From Scoparia ambigualis (taxonomy: Eukaryota; Arthropoda; Insecta; Lepidoptera; Crambidae): a stretch of DNA of 64,000 nucleotides. The notes beneath the pieces are model-generated. The model did no database searches, had not been told where the DNA came from, and saw only the letters and a list, made by a program, of their open reading frames with translations. The translations under genes and the position numbers were made by a program. Where the stretch lies: contig OY992502.1 in NCBI GenBank assembly GCA_963921215.1, forward strand, positions 2,790,001 to 2,854,000, read 5' to 3'. Shown in pieces: positions 11,654 through 22,341 of the stretch (positions within the stretch are counted from its first letter, which is position 1; each line of letters starts with the position of its first letter).

Positions 11654-12900
11654 TGTAAATGTGTTTAATGAGGCTTCTGTTTATAGTTCTGTTAAGAAGC
11701 ATTGCAATAATAAAAATAAGTATGTATGCGGTTGTAATAAGTATGTAAGGGCCGCGCATAGTGAGGCTCGTATGTGGTTTAACTATTGGGTGTTATATAA
11801 CAAACCTCGAGGTGGGTATGTATATAAGATGGTGCGTGAGTCTAGTAACATTTTTAAGTCTAAGTTAAAATGGTGTCAAACAAATAAGATGCAAATAAAG
11901 ATGAACATTCTGGCTATGCATCATTCTAATAAGGAGTTTTCTAGTTTTTGGAAACATACAAAGAAGCTTAATCCCAAGCCCACCATACCGGTTAGTGGAC
12001 TAGTGGGTTGAATGAACCCTTACAAATAGCTGAAATGTTCAAGGATCATTTTAAGGTTCAGTCACCGTTAGGGTCAACTGGGATTGACGGTGATCAGCAG
12101 AACGATATCCTTGGTAGTTCTGATGAGAGCGGTCCTTGTAAAAAGTCTGTTGTGATTAAGGCAGGGGATGTTCGTTTGGTCTTAGGAAAAATGACACGAG
12201 GCAAATTACCGGGCTACGATCACTTAAGTATTGAACATCTGCTATATGCTGGTGCCCACCTGCCTCGGGTCCTAGCCTTATTCTATTCCCTTTGCTTGAG
12301 TCATGAATACTTACCAGATAGCGTTTTAAAAACTCTAGTTGTACCTATTGTTAAAAATAAAACTGGCAATACTGGCGATAAAACCAACTACAGGCCAATA
12401 TCTTTGGCGACCATATTGGCAACGTTACTGGACATAGGCTGCTTGATCAGCAGCTGGCTAAACATATCAAGCTTCATGATGCTCAATTCGGCTTTAGACC
12501 TGGTCTATCTATTGAAGCTGCAGTCCTATGCCTCAAGCAGACTGTGCAGTACTATACCACAAGAAACACACCTGTATACGCAGTGTTCCTGGATTTGTCA
12601 AAGGGCTTTGACCTTGTTCAGTACGATGTTCTTTGGAGGAAGCTCTGTGATGACACTGATTCGCCTCATGATTATATTGCTATTCTACAATATTGGTATG
12701 CGAAACAGCGTAACTATATAAAATGGTCGGGAGAGCTCTCGAGCATGCACAGCTTGGAATGTGGAGTGAGACAAGGGGGAATCAGCTCACCAAACCTTTT
12801 CAATTTGTACATGAACGAGCTGATCGATGAGCTCAGCAGTGCCGGAGTTGGTTGTTCTGTTGACTTCTGTTTTTTTGAAACCTTTACAACTAAAAACTAA
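11559..12900 (+). pseudogene. LINE-J reverse transcriptase, frameshifted and cut before the YxDD box
   Basis: Pieces at 11,559-12,011, 12,008-12,721 and 12,544-12,900. Visible RT motifs: MTRGKLPGYDHLSIEHL, TNYRPISLATILA, FLDLSKGFDLV (first catalytic Asp), CGVRQGGISSPNLFNLYMNE. The RT reading ends at about 12,869, just after GVGCSVDF, where the 290-bp repeat begins. The YxDD segment expected next is not found on the far side either, so the insertion came with loss of about 150 codons. Confidence 0.8.
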
Positions 12901-13166
12901 TTATAACTTTGACCAAACTTTCCAAATAGGTAACAAATTCGCTGTCTACTTACACACGTATAAGTGGTATAAGTTTCCTTAAAAACCAAAAACATTTCCA
13001 CCATAACATAACAAAATGCTTGTAGCTCAGCAGTTCGTTTTGAATGTACGAATTTCCCAAGCGATGTTTATGATTCCGCTGTTAACAAAAGTACAATAGG
13101 GGACCGTTGCGTCGCAGTCTTCTTACAACTTCACTTTTACTAAAAGGCTAATCCGTCTTACGGTCC
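12870..13166 (-). repeat. 290-bp A-tailed repeat, copy 2 (inside LINE-J)
   Basis: A T7 run then the same ~290 bp as at 10,037-10,327, ending CTTACGGTCC. It joins RT sequence on the left to the LINE C-terminal region on the right, in reverse orientation to the LINE. Confidence 0.8.
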
Positions 13167-13390
13167 TGATGGGCATGCCCCGAAATTGCAGTGCATCAGG
13201 GATGCTAGCAGCAGCTGAAGTTGATAGCCTCTCCGCTATCATTAGAAAGCGCTTCGCATCGCTGATGTATCGGGTGCGGGGCAGCACCAACAGCCTCCTA
13301 AGGACAGTGGCGACGAGACTGGACGTACCTAGACAGTACTATCATGCAGCACTGGACCGGCGTCCAACTCGTCAAAGACATCAAAATTAA
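13167..13390 (+). pseudogene. LINE-J ORF2 C-terminal piece
   Basis: Reads GMPRNCSASGMLAAAEVDSL, then SAIIRKRFASLMYRVRG, matching GLPRYCSASSMFAYAEIDSF and IIRKKAGSLLKRVRG of the copy at 40,743-42,524. Stop at 13,388-13,390, then the 3' UTR. Confidence 0.85.
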
Positions 13391-13480
13391 TTATATTCAC
13401 TTTGGAACAACAATAATGCACTAACATAGGTTTTAAGATAAATATTGTCACTAACACTATGGACCCAGGTCTGAAATAAA

Positions 13481-13796
13481 TGATTTTTATTTTATTTATT
13501 TATTCTGTCAAAATTGACTAGCAAATAAGATATACAACAACACACAAAAACATTTAACGTCGTTCTTTTCAGATAAAACGTATTGAATACATTTTTTTTT
13601 GTTACCGAGTAAACATGTCTGCCCAAAGTAGAAGTTTTTTCTATCATCTCCAACAACAATGGACTTTTGCCGAGCAAAGTCTACTCGATTGACCGCTATG
13701 TGCCTTTAAGCCGGTTAATGAGGTTTACAGTAAGCTGCCAAGTTTCAAAGCCTTCTAATGAAATACATTGGATATATAAAAGTAAATAATGATTTT
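13481..13796. other. No recognised feature
   Basis: AT-rich, begins with a TTTATTTTATTTATTTA tract that may be the LINE tail. Confidence 0.35.
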
Positions 13797-14258
13797 TGCA
13801 CATATATCCAACAGCTTGAAGCGGCGATGGGCTCACCACCTGTCACGCTGAGCACATGTGCAGTTGTCATGTGTTTTGACGACCTCCTTGGTCGAGTTGT
13901 TTGTACACCGGTTTTCATGGTGTCGCTATCTCTGTGGTCCCGGGTTCGATCCCCGGTCTGGTCAATTTAGAAATTATTGTTTTTCTAAATTGTCTCGGGT
14001 CTGGGTGTTTTCTATGTATAATAAGTATGTATTTAAGTATTTCAAGTATGTTTATCAGTTGTCTAGTAACCATTTAACGAGTTTCATAACGGAGTTTCTC
14101 TTGGGCTAGATAATTGGTGTGAGTCTTAGATTAAAACTTAATCTAAGGTGTGAGTGTAGGAAAGTTTAAGTTTTTTAAGTTTAAGTCATTTGGTGACACG
14201 TGGACTGCGGCTGTGGACTACTTTTGCGATCCCTTTGCCTAGTCTTTGATTAACCCTG
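13797..14258 (+). repeat. Family A repeat, copy 5, split by a SINE
   Basis: The first part (13,797-13,864, from GCACATATATCCAACAGC to GAGCACATGTGCAGT) is family A body. The rest resumes at about 14,188 with ATTTGGTGACACGTGG and runs to TTAACCC near 14,256. A SINE B copy sits between the two halves. Head and TATG tail are lost. Confidence 0.75.
13878..14187 (+). mobile_element. SINE B, copy 1
   Basis: tRNA-like head GACGACCTCCTTGGTCGAGT through a B box GGTTCGATCC (13,944-13,955 region), then a conserved body with TTTAGAAATTATTGTTTTTC, GGTCTGG, TAACCATTTAACGAGTTTC and CTTGGGCTAGATAATTGG. Shared with 22,342, 61,663 and, interrupted, 16,714. This copy has an extra palindromic CTTAGATTAAAACTTAATCT near its 3' end. 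Confidence 0.8.
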
Positions 14259-14730
14259 TGGCACTAACCTTTCAGCTCAGCGTGACCATCGTGACTGTGT
14301 ACATACTACATATTGGATTTTGTGCTTTTCTATTTTATGCATACCATTAATACACGAATACTTTTTATCGGTGATCAGGACCTACTGATACCGACTAAGT
14401 AAATGATTGCCATTGCAATAATAATAGTAGTTACATGTTTTCTGATTATAAATTTATTTTTTTAATTATGTAACCAAAATAATTAGAATGTATGGTCTTC
14501 CTACATTTTTATAAAGTGAAGAATATACGTCATCAATCATTATTGAGAGGAGCAGAGTAATCATGATTGGCACGTTGGCAGTGAGATTGTCTTTATTTAT
14601 TTATTAAAAAAAAAACAATATAAACTTACAGCCTATTCAGCCAACACGCTTATGCTAGGTACATTAAAATGAAAAAAAATACAAAAGAAAAATAACAAAC
14701 ATAAAGGAAGAAAAAAAATGATATAACAAC
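14259..14730. other. No recognised feature
   Basis: AT-rich, with an A-rich tract at 14,606-14,720. Confidence 0.4.
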
Positions 14731-14785
14731 CTTAGGGGCTAACGGATAAAATGTTTACTAGAAAAAAATCAACCAGTCTCAGGAA

Positions 14786-14859
14786 GCTCGAGTGGGATTC
14801 GAACCCACGACCTTTGGATTGCCGGTCCACTGCTCTAACCGCTGAGCTACCGAGACCCC
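14786..14859 (-). repeat. tRNA-like head of SINE C, inverted unit
   Basis: Minus strand reads GGTCTCGGTAGCTCAGCGG (A box) and GGTTCGAATCCC (B box). The anticodon loop position would read CCGGCAA, without the usual U33, and the acceptor ends pair poorly, so this is a SINE head rather than a tRNA gene. Confidence 0.8.
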
Positions 14860-15069
14860 AGGAGACTCGTTGAATTTTTCCTAGTAGTTTGATTACGCTG
14901 CAAGCCAGCGGTCAATAATAAAGATATTTATAAGCAATTACGTCTTTATCGATTGTTAAATACTTGCAATAGTATTTCTTTCGAATGTGAGGGTAGACTT
15001 CACAGTGACGTAATACCGCTGGCTTGCAGCGTAATCAAACTACTAGGAAAAATTCAACGGGTCTTCTGG

Positions 15070-15142
15070 GGTCTCGGTAGCTCAGCGGTTAGAGTAGTGG
15101 ACCGGCAATCCAAAGGTCGTGGGTTCGAATCCCACTCGAGCT
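15070..15142 (+). repeat. tRNA-like head of SINE C, first direct unit
   Basis: Same A box and B box on the plus strand, with one change (GAGTAGTGG for GAGCAGTGG). Confidence 0.8.
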
Positions 15143-15374
15143 TCCTGAGACTGGTTGATTTTTTTTTCTAGTAAACATTTTATCCGTTATCTATATAGCA
15201 TTGTGAATGCAAAATTTCAATAATAAAGATATTTATAAGCAGTTACGTCTTTAACGATTGTTAAATACTTGCAATAGTATTTCTTTCGAATGTAAGGGTA
15301 GACTTCACAGTGACGTAATACCGCTGGCTTGCAGCGTAATCAAACTACTAGGAAAAAATCAACGGGTCTTCTGG

Positions 15375-15446
15375 GGTCTCGGTAGCTCAACGGTTAGAGC
15401 AGTGGACCGGCAATCTAAAGGTCGTGGGTTCGAATCCCACTCGAGC
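15375..15446 (+). repeat. tRNA-like head of SINE C, second direct unit
   Basis: Same element with CTCAACGGTTAGAGC and CAATCTAAAGG. Downstream the unit has a small TGAG duplication (CCTGAGTGAGACTGG). Confidence 0.8.
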
Positions 15447-15640
15447 TTCCTGAGTGAGACTGGTTGATTTTTTTCTAGTAAACATTTTATCCGTTATCTA
15501 TATAGCATTGTGAATGCAAAATTTCAATAATAAAGTTACTTAGGGGCTAATATAACATGACAAGTACAACTTACATCTATTTATTAAACTAGGTAATGTG
15601 TCTGCGAATACATCACCTTATTTAAAAAATCATTTAGGAA

Positions 15641-15915
15641 CTATATCGCGCGTGCTGTTTGACAGTTTCTACGGCAAGTATGACAAGTGCGCAGATCTAG
15701 AGAAGCCACGTTTTTGAGAGAAGCAAACATTCGTTCGCTTGTTTTGATGCTGCCGCCGACAAAACCTCGCATGTAATTTTGCGGAACGTATAACCCTAAA
15801 CGCTCTGCAGCTGCCGGATTATCAACATTATTCCGCAAAAGTAAAAAAAGACAGTAGTGGATGAATAGTTGCAACTTCCTCCTAAGCCGCAACGTGTCCA
15901 AGCCCACCATACCAG
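15641..15915 (-). pseudogene. LINE ORF2 C-terminal fragment
   Basis: An 89-codon frame reads LRLRRKLQLFIHYCLFLLLR, then NNVDNPAAAERLGLYVPQNY and ASLKNVASLD. This pattern (arginine-rich helix, VDNP, VP-x-NY) fits the C-terminal region of lepidopteran CR1/Jockey-type LINE proteins that I know. No RT motifs remain. Confidence 0.45.
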
Positions 15916-16474
15916 CAATAAACAGCGAAGGATAACGAAATGGGTAATTTTTTCTTATAATATTATAAGAATCGAGTAAACTTCTTATGGAGCTTTTCTT
16001 TATATTCTAGGAAGGAGTAGCGCATCCATGGGCTCTTCAATAGGTTGTAAATATTTTTCTTTTTATCATAGCACTAGCCTAAATAATGGTACAATATATT
16101 TGCTTCCAAACGCCGGCAAATCATTTTTACTTTTAATAGTTTCAACTTTCATTTATATGCTACAACAGCCTACTTACCTCTGTGAGTGCGAAAACGAGTT
16201 ATTGAATTAAAACAGAATGGCAACGAAAGCAGACGATGATACCGCCAAGCGCGGAGGTATTACCATCCAATCGTGCGTGCAGCGCGCATTTACGGCATTA
16301 CCGTAATAACAAAGACTTTTTCATGTGCCTGCGTACCCCTGATCGATGGAGGTTGGAGCTAACCTACTTACAACCGGGTCAAATCTGTTGCCAGTAGATT
16401 TATCGACAAGTGCAATAAAGGGTTCCATAGTTTAATGGAATACCTGATATCTTTGTTGCGTGTGTGGCTTCCAA
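15916..16474. other. No recognised feature
   Basis: A 60-codon frame at 16,028 shows no known domain. GC-richer patch at 16,230-16,310. Confidence 0.4.
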
Positions 16475-16666
16475 ACCATCTCTTCCCTTGGGTGTCGTAA
16501 AAGGCGACTAACGGACTGAAGACTGCACATATATCCAGCACCATAGAGGCGATAGCCACAGCATAAGTATATGGTAAAAGTTGGACTACGGCAGAGAACT
16601 GATTTTGCGGTCTACATTGCCTAGACTCTGACTAACACTCAAGGGATAATAGACGCTGTATGTATA
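16475..16666 (+). repeat. Family A repeat, copy 6
   Basis: Body from ACCATCTCTTCCCTTGGGTG to ATAATAGACGCTGTATGTA, with an internal deletion that removes most of the CACCACCTGTCACGCTGAGC part. Confidence 0.75.
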
Positions 16667-16713
16667 ATATCTTTGCTTGAGGTCATTCCATAGTCTAACT
16701 AAAACGACGACGA

Positions 16714-17570
16714 CACGACCTCCGTGGTGGAGTGGTTAGCGCGCCGGGTCTGGCATCGCGACATCTCCGAGGTCCCGGGTTCAATTCCCGGTCGGGATGA
16801 TTTAGAGAAGAACTGTTGTTGGAGGCCTGCCCATACTGCGTCTTCCGGTGCGTGGTCGCCACTCGAGAACCGTTCTGCCCCAACAGCCATCGGTTCTACG
16901 GGCGATGTGCCCTGACCATTGCCACTTGAGCTTGGCGACTCTATGGGCTATGTCGGTTACTTTAGTTCGTCTACGAATCTCCTCATTTCTGATTCGATCA
17001 CGTAGAGAAACCCCGAGCATAGCCCTCTCCATTGCTCTTTGCGTGACTTTGAGCCTGCTAATTAGGCCCATAGTGAGCAACCACGTTTCGGTACCGTATT
17101 TCATCACTGGCAACACAAACTGGTCGAAGACTTTCGTCTTGAGACAATGCGGTATTTTGGACGAGAAGATATTTCGTAGCTTACCGAACGCTGCCCAGCC
17201 GAGTTGGATTCGACGATTGACCTCTTTCTTAAAGTTGGACCTACCTAACAGGACTGTTTGTCCCAGGTATACATGTTCGTCAACACATCAAGAGCAGAGT
17301 CTCCAACCTTCAGAGGAGGGGGTACTACACGTGAGTTAGACATGATTTTTGTTTTCTCCGTGTTCATTTTATGGCCAACTTATTGAGAGACTCTGTTGAG
17401 ATCACCGAGCATTGTGCCGAGGTCCTCCCGGGTCTCAGCCATGACTACTATATCGTCGGCAAACCGACGGTGATTGTTTTTTTTATGTTTATGTATATTT
17501 GTCCGTTATCTTAGCATATTAACGAGTTTCATAAGAAAATGTATCTTGAGCTAGATAATTGGCGTGAGCG
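16714..17570 (+). mobile_element. SINE B, copy 2, interrupted by an RTE fragment
   Basis: The head (16,714-about 16,825) has CACGACCTCCGTGGTGGAGT and the B box GGTTCAATTCC. The SINE tail reappears at about 17,483-17,570 (TTTGTCCGTTATCT, AACGAGTTTCATAA, GAGCTAGATAATTGG). The 650 bp between is a reversed RTE LINE fragment. The head differs more from the other SINE B heads than they do from each other, so it may be a related subfamily. Confidence 0.65.
16826..17478 (-). pseudogene. RTE-type LINE reverse transcriptase fragment
   Basis: Starts on the minus strand at the RT catalytic segment FADDIVVMAETREDLG (about 17,475-17,425), continues through a frame-broken stretch with QPVL-like thumb sequence, then an open 104-codon frame (16,802-17,116): LPVMKYGTETWLLTMG, TQRAMERAMLGVSLRDRIRN, KWQWSGHIARRTDG and GRPPT. 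This is the classic lepidopteran RTE C-terminus. It is cut upstream just before FADD and downstream just after GRPPT, so both ends are truncated. Confidence 0.85.
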
Positions 17571-18344
17571 TAAAGAAATTAAGTTAAAATTAAATTACAA
17601 AAAATTTAAATCTAACAGAGAAACGATATTTTTCTTTGCGTGAGGTAATGTTATCTAATTATAATAGTTAATTAAAAATAGTACTTTAATTCCCTTTGTG
17701 ATCTATTAGTTAAGCGAGCGAAATCAGGCCTTGTCTCGGGTTTGTTTCCCTACAAGAGATTACCTCATCATTGTACCTTATAACTTAAATTAGTGGTAAG
17801 GCTTATAATTTTAAGTCTGCCTGGTTAGCTACAATCATTTTTAAAGTCTGTCGCCAATGTGTTCCAGATGAACAAGGGAGAGGGAGAGGTATAAAATAGG
17901 TGTATGTTATTTAATAATAATATATTGTTTATTTTGACAAAGAACAATACATATACACACGGCAGTTAGTCCTTATTTAGGGAATTTACATATTTTTGAG
18001 AGCTAGAGTGTATCAGGTAATTTCAGTGGTCACCGCACAAGGCTCGCCGGCCTGAAACGCTGTAACCAGAGAGCGATCTGCCGAATTTACTTGATTTAAA
18101 CTTTGTATGTAGCTCCGGTTCTAATACAATTTGTAAAATTTAAAAAAAAATAAAGTTATAAAGAATCTTCGAGTAAGCATTCAAAAAAAATATAAAAAAA
18201 CAAACAAACAAGCCAAATCCATTTAAAATGACATGAAAAAGTGGGTATGATGGTGTAAATGAGTAGTGTTAGGTGTGGGAAAATGTGTGTCGTGATGAGT
18301 GTAAACAGCAAGTCACCCAGCATCGGTGCATCGCTTTGCTTTAC
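17571..18344. other. No recognised feature
   Basis: AT-rich with A-runs at 18,140-18,210. Confidence 0.4.
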
Positions 18345-18480
18345 ACTGTAATGTTGTACAATTCAATGTGTATTGTATTATTATTATATTAGCCCTCACT
18401 GTCCCACTGCTGGGCAATGGGCTCCATTTCTTCCACTGATAGCGGTCGTGAGCCAACTGTGTGTATAATAAACAAATAAG
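18345..18480 (+). repeat. CCCACTGCTGGGC-type repeat fragment
   Basis: CTGTCCCACTGCTGGGCAAT with GGGCTCCATTTCTTCC, then GTGTGTATAATAAACAAATA, a string also found in part at 57,640. Class unassigned. Confidence 0.4.
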
Positions 18481-18664
18481 TACCACCAGCTAGGACCAGC
18501 GACGACTTAACCTGCCTTCCTAAATACGGAAAAGCTAAATATTATACAATGATCGCAAACCGAACGCGCTTATTTACGTTGAACTGCCGCTATAAAAAAG
18601 AGCTTCATAAAGACGAAAATGGATTAAAGTAATATAAATTGTAATAACAAAAATAAACATACTT

Positions 18665-18918
18665 GCATATACATATAATCATGACTATTATCCCCGAAGG
18701 GTTAGTGAGACTACGCAAAAGACCGAAAAAACAGTCCTCTACCATAGTCCACTTTTCACCAAATAGCGACTGCACGTGTATGTGCTCATCGTGACAGGTG
18801 GTGAGCCAATCGCCGCTTTAAGCTGTTGGATGTACAATCTGTAGTCCGTTAGTCGCCTTTTACGACTCCCAAGGGAAGAGAGGGGTGGTAGTATTCTTTC
18901 ACCACTATGCGACACGGT
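18665..18918 (-). repeat. Family A repeat, copy 7 (near full length)
   Basis: Keeps the TATG tail (left, CATATACATATAATCATGAC) and head (right, CCGTGTCGCATAGTGGTGAA). Confidence 0.85.
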
Positions 18919-18982
18919 TAACAAAAAAAAATCTAAGATCTAACAAAAATGTATCCATAGACTCGCTGTAATATAGTATTAT

Positions 18983-19178
18983 ACTAGCGGCCGCTCGCGA
19001 TTTCACCCGCGTGGTTCCCGTGGGAATATCAGGATTAAAAGTATCCTATGTGTTAATCCAGGTTAAAAACTATCTGTATGCTGAATTTCATCCAAATTGA
19101 TTCAGTAGTTTTTACGTGAAAGAGTTACAAACATCCATCCACACTTACAGACTTTCGCGTTTATAATGTTAGTAGGAT
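18983..19178 (+). repeat. Widespread insect repeat with GTTTATAATGTTAGTAGGAT end
   Basis: Starts ACTAGCGGCCGCTCGCGATT, passes GTATCCTATGTGTTAATCCA and ATTTCATCCAAATTGATTCA, and ends TTCGCGTTTATAATGTTAGT. I recognise this as a very common lepidopteran dispersed repeat; I cannot assign its class from sequence alone. Confidence 0.6.
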
Positions 19179-20530
19179 ATAATATATCTTTAAGCCTGTC
19201 TTTAAAGCAAAGATACATTCTAAGAAACGCTTTAATCAATAAACGAAAACACGCCCTTTAAAAGTTGATGAGTGAGCTTGCAACAACACAGTACCTACGA
19301 ACAAAATTGAACAAAAACATCGAACATAAATCGACGTAGCGTGTTGTTCTAACTTACAATGAGCAGCTCGCGAGACGAACGAAATATTAAGTTGCACGAG
19401 TCGGCTCCAAGCACACGAATACATTCCGAAAATGTTGTTGATAGTATTACGTGACCCAATATTCATTTTTTGGAGGGAACGTACGTTTGTTCCTCGCTAG
19501 AAAATAGTGAATATCCAATATGCGCTTTTAAAATGTACTTTCGGAGGAAACTACTTCAACAGTATCATAATATAAGTTAGGTATAGAACTTTGTTCATTT
19601 AATTTCATTATTTCAAGCAGTTGAGATAGTGATTTTTTTTAAACTGTTTTGGTACCTACTAGACCTAGTTATAATAATAATAATACCACGATTAAAAAAT
19701 TAAAACAAAACCAGTCCGTAACAAAGCATAATTTTGACATTAATCAGTACCATCAAAGTCAAAGTCAAGTCAAATATTCAATATAAACGATCTATTCCTT
19801 TCTAATACCAAAAACTAATACCAATGGTATTTGTTTATTATCGAATTAATTTTCTATTCCGAACGATTACCAAATTTAAAATATTTCAATGAATGATGAT
19901 ACAGGCACTTATTGACGTCAAAAACAAAAATAACAGTTAACCAACGTGTAGTTAAATCTTAAAAGCTAATCTTACTAACTAACTAATCAATGTACTTAAC
20001 TAATCTACCACTAGTTCGGATTTTGGGAGAGCCATCGACTGAGAAGGACCTGGCAAGAAACTCAGGAGGCCTTTCTTATTTCTCTTTTTAAGTAACACGT
20101 AGGTATAAGTTCTTTGAAACGTACAAAACGTGATTTTAAAAAGAATTATACTAATACAATAACTTATAACGTTCGTTATCTTTGAATAACTAATAAGTTA
20201 TACACGTACATTCACTATGTCCATCATATTACATTGGTTCATATTATTACCAAAAGTAAAACCTCTCCATATATGGTACCTTCAGGGTGCTGTTGCTAGC
20301 GGCCCGCCCATGACATCCGCATAAATATTTCAGCGTAGAGATATAAGAACCTAAACAAATAAAAAAACCTTACAGTAACGATGTAAATAGATCAAGAGAA
20401 AAAGCTGTGTAGGACATTGAGCGAATTACAAAGAAAAGGTTGTAAAGGTCTCTTTCTTTGATACTAGAAGAACTTACAAAATATATGTGTCTAAATTAAG
20501 TGCGCTAATTTAAGATAAGTTACAAAATTA
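19179..20530. other. No recognised feature
   Basis: Single-copy-looking AT-rich DNA; the 76-codon minus-strand frame at 19,236 shows no domain. Confidence 0.4.
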
Positions 20531-20782
20531 GCATACATACATATAATCACGACTATTATCCACGAAGGGTTAGTCAGAGACTAGGCAATGAGGACCGCAT
20601 AAGCGTTCTCTACTATAGTCCACGTTTCACCAAATAGCAACTACACATTTGCTTAGCATGACAGGTGGTGAGGTCATCGCCGCTCTATGCTGTTGGAAGT
20701 ATGTGCAGTCTTTAGTCGCCTTTTACGACACCCAAGGGTAGAGAGGGGGTGGTAGTATTCTTTCACCGCTACGCGACACGGT
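20531..20782 (-). repeat. Family A repeat, copy 8 (near full length)
   Basis: Left end GCATACATACATATAATCAC (TATG tail), right end CCGTGTCGCGTAGCGGTGAA on the minus strand: a good representative of the full-length form. Confidence 0.85.
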
Positions 20783-21404
20783 AAAATTAACATTGTCGTA
20801 CAAAAAAAAACACCATATTTGTTTCTCGGAAGAGTAGAAAGAGATCACAGTTTTTTAATTAGCTACGCACCTGAAACACTGATTTTGTTTAAATTCAACC
20901 CTTCAACTAATACAGCGTACGTTAGCGTGAAGTTAAAACAATCAATGAAAACAAAAGGATTTGAAAAGAAAAGTTTTTCCAACGAAACAAGCTGCTACCC
21001 GCTCGACCCTAACGCTGCTGGGAGACGCGCCGGCAGCCACTCCGCAATAATTTAAATTTATTATAACAACTTAATTTGTACTTAATTATTAAGGACGCGG
21101 GATGTGTTTTAGTAATGGAGCCGAGTTTCGGAACTAGGGGCATTATCCTCGTATAAATTATGTATTTACTCACTTACTTAATATTTTCGGGCAACATTTT
21201 CTATAACGTAAAAGCTTTTTATCGTAAAAAATGTTGATTAATAATTTATTACCCATTTGAGATCAAAGAGGGCTCGCTCGAAGGCGGCACCGTATTATTG
21301 TTTCTGTGTTTAAAAAATGTCTGGACATAGGTATTTTGAAATACTGTTATTACTATTTTTACCTATAAGTGCTTTTTAATTAGGTTTATTGAAAACCGTG
21401 ATTA
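20783..21404. other. No recognised feature
   Basis: A 78-codon frame at 20,819-21,055 has no known domain. Confidence 0.4.
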
Positions 21405-21650
21405 ACCGTGTCTCGTAGCGGTGAAAGAATAGTACCAACCTCTCTCTTCCCTTGGGGGTCGAAAAAGGCGACTAACGGACTAAAGACTGCACATACTTCT
21501 AACAGCATAGAGCTGGGCTCACCACCCGTCACGCTGAGCACAAGTGCAGTCGCTATTTGGTGAAAAGTGAACTATGGTAGAGGACTGCTTTTGCCTAGTC
21601 TCAGACTAACCCTTCCGGGACATAATAGTCGTGATATGTATGTATGTATT
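21405..21650 (+). repeat. Family A repeat, copy 9 (near full length)
   Basis: Head ACCGTGTCTCGTAGCGGTGA, tail GTGATATGTATGTATGTATT. Two small internal deletions (about 10 bp before GGGCTCACC, about 15 bp before GCCTAGTCTC). Confidence 0.85.
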
Positions 21651-22341
21651 TATTGAAAAAATACATTATGTATTTTACATGTAAATCAAATAGGTAAATA
21701 ATTCACCGTAGTTCTTTTTAATTGAATAAATATTCCAGTTTATTATACTCATAATTACAGCTAAATAGTCTTACTGGGCTAATTTACAACATGGTTCTTA
21801 CAAAAACACTTTAAAATATACTTTGGTTAGGTAAAAATCTGTGGTATCTGCCTACCTATGGCGTAGCGACATCAATTATTGTAGCATTAATTGAATAAAG
21901 TATTATCTTATTATGATGATATATTTAAATATAAGATGGTAACTAGCCACCAGTATTTAAAACAACAAGCCAACTTAGTTGTAGAAATTTGTTACCTAAT
22001 TGCTCCATGATTAGTAGTGCAATTACAAGGGAGCACCCAAACAATACACAATGTAGCAAGAACGCAAAATTCATCAGGACGGGACACGGTCCCCCATTCC
22101 GCATAATATATGTTTATACTTCGGGTTAAACAGGAAATTATGTTAATGTCACGGTGGCTTTGTAAAATACGTACTTTTGTGAAATCGCCAGTTATTTTTG
22201 AGAAGTGATTTGAAGTGGTAGGTAATGTCCTTCCTCCTAAAGCCGACATGGATTTTCCTGATAATCTGTGCTCCGCAGAAAATATAAATAAGCATTTCCT
22301 GGATTTTCCTAGAGCTAGTACTGTTTATATGTCGGACATAC
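21651..22341. other. No recognised feature
   Basis: AT-rich; overlapping small frames near 22,000-22,380 show no domain. Confidence 0.4.

Larger units (their letters stand above)
10691..13480 (+). mobile_element. LINE-J copy 1, decayed non-LTR retrotransposon
   Basis: ORF2 of a LINE in the APE-endonuclease group, same family as the minus-strand copy at 40.7-44.8 kb. Order: endonuclease, linker, reverse transcriptase as far as the segment after GVRQGG, a 290-bp insertion (12,870-13,166), then the C-terminal region and a 3' UTR that ends near AAATAAATG at 13,476. The 3' UTR shares CTAACATAGGT and GAAATAA blocks with the other copies. ORF1 is absent. Many frameshifts make it inactive. The clade (CR1/Jockey group) is a guess from motif style. 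Confidence 0.85.
14743..15538. mobile_element. Composite of three SINE C units between 12-bp direct repeats
   Basis: One inverted unit (about 14,743-14,908) followed by two tandem plus-strand units (about 14,925-15,223 and 15,229-15,535, period near 304). The whole block is flanked by CTTAGGGGCTAA at 14,731-14,742 and again at 15,539-15,550. The outer parts of the inverted unit and the plus units are reverse complements (CGGATAAAATGTTTACTAG versus CTAGTAAACATTTTATCCG). If the 12-bp repeat is a target duplication, the composite inserted as one piece. Confidence 0.75.

Noticed and set aside
14786..15446. Three tRNA genes with good A and B boxes
   Set aside because: Acceptor ends do not pair, the anticodon loop lacks U33, and the units sit inside larger repeats; these are SINE heads.
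15641..15910. Host gene on the minus strand
   Set aside because: Sequence pattern fits a LINE C-terminus and no other exon-like frame is nearby.
20819..21055. 78-codon ORF as a small host gene
   Set aside because: No domain, no codon bias visible, no splice context; chance frame.
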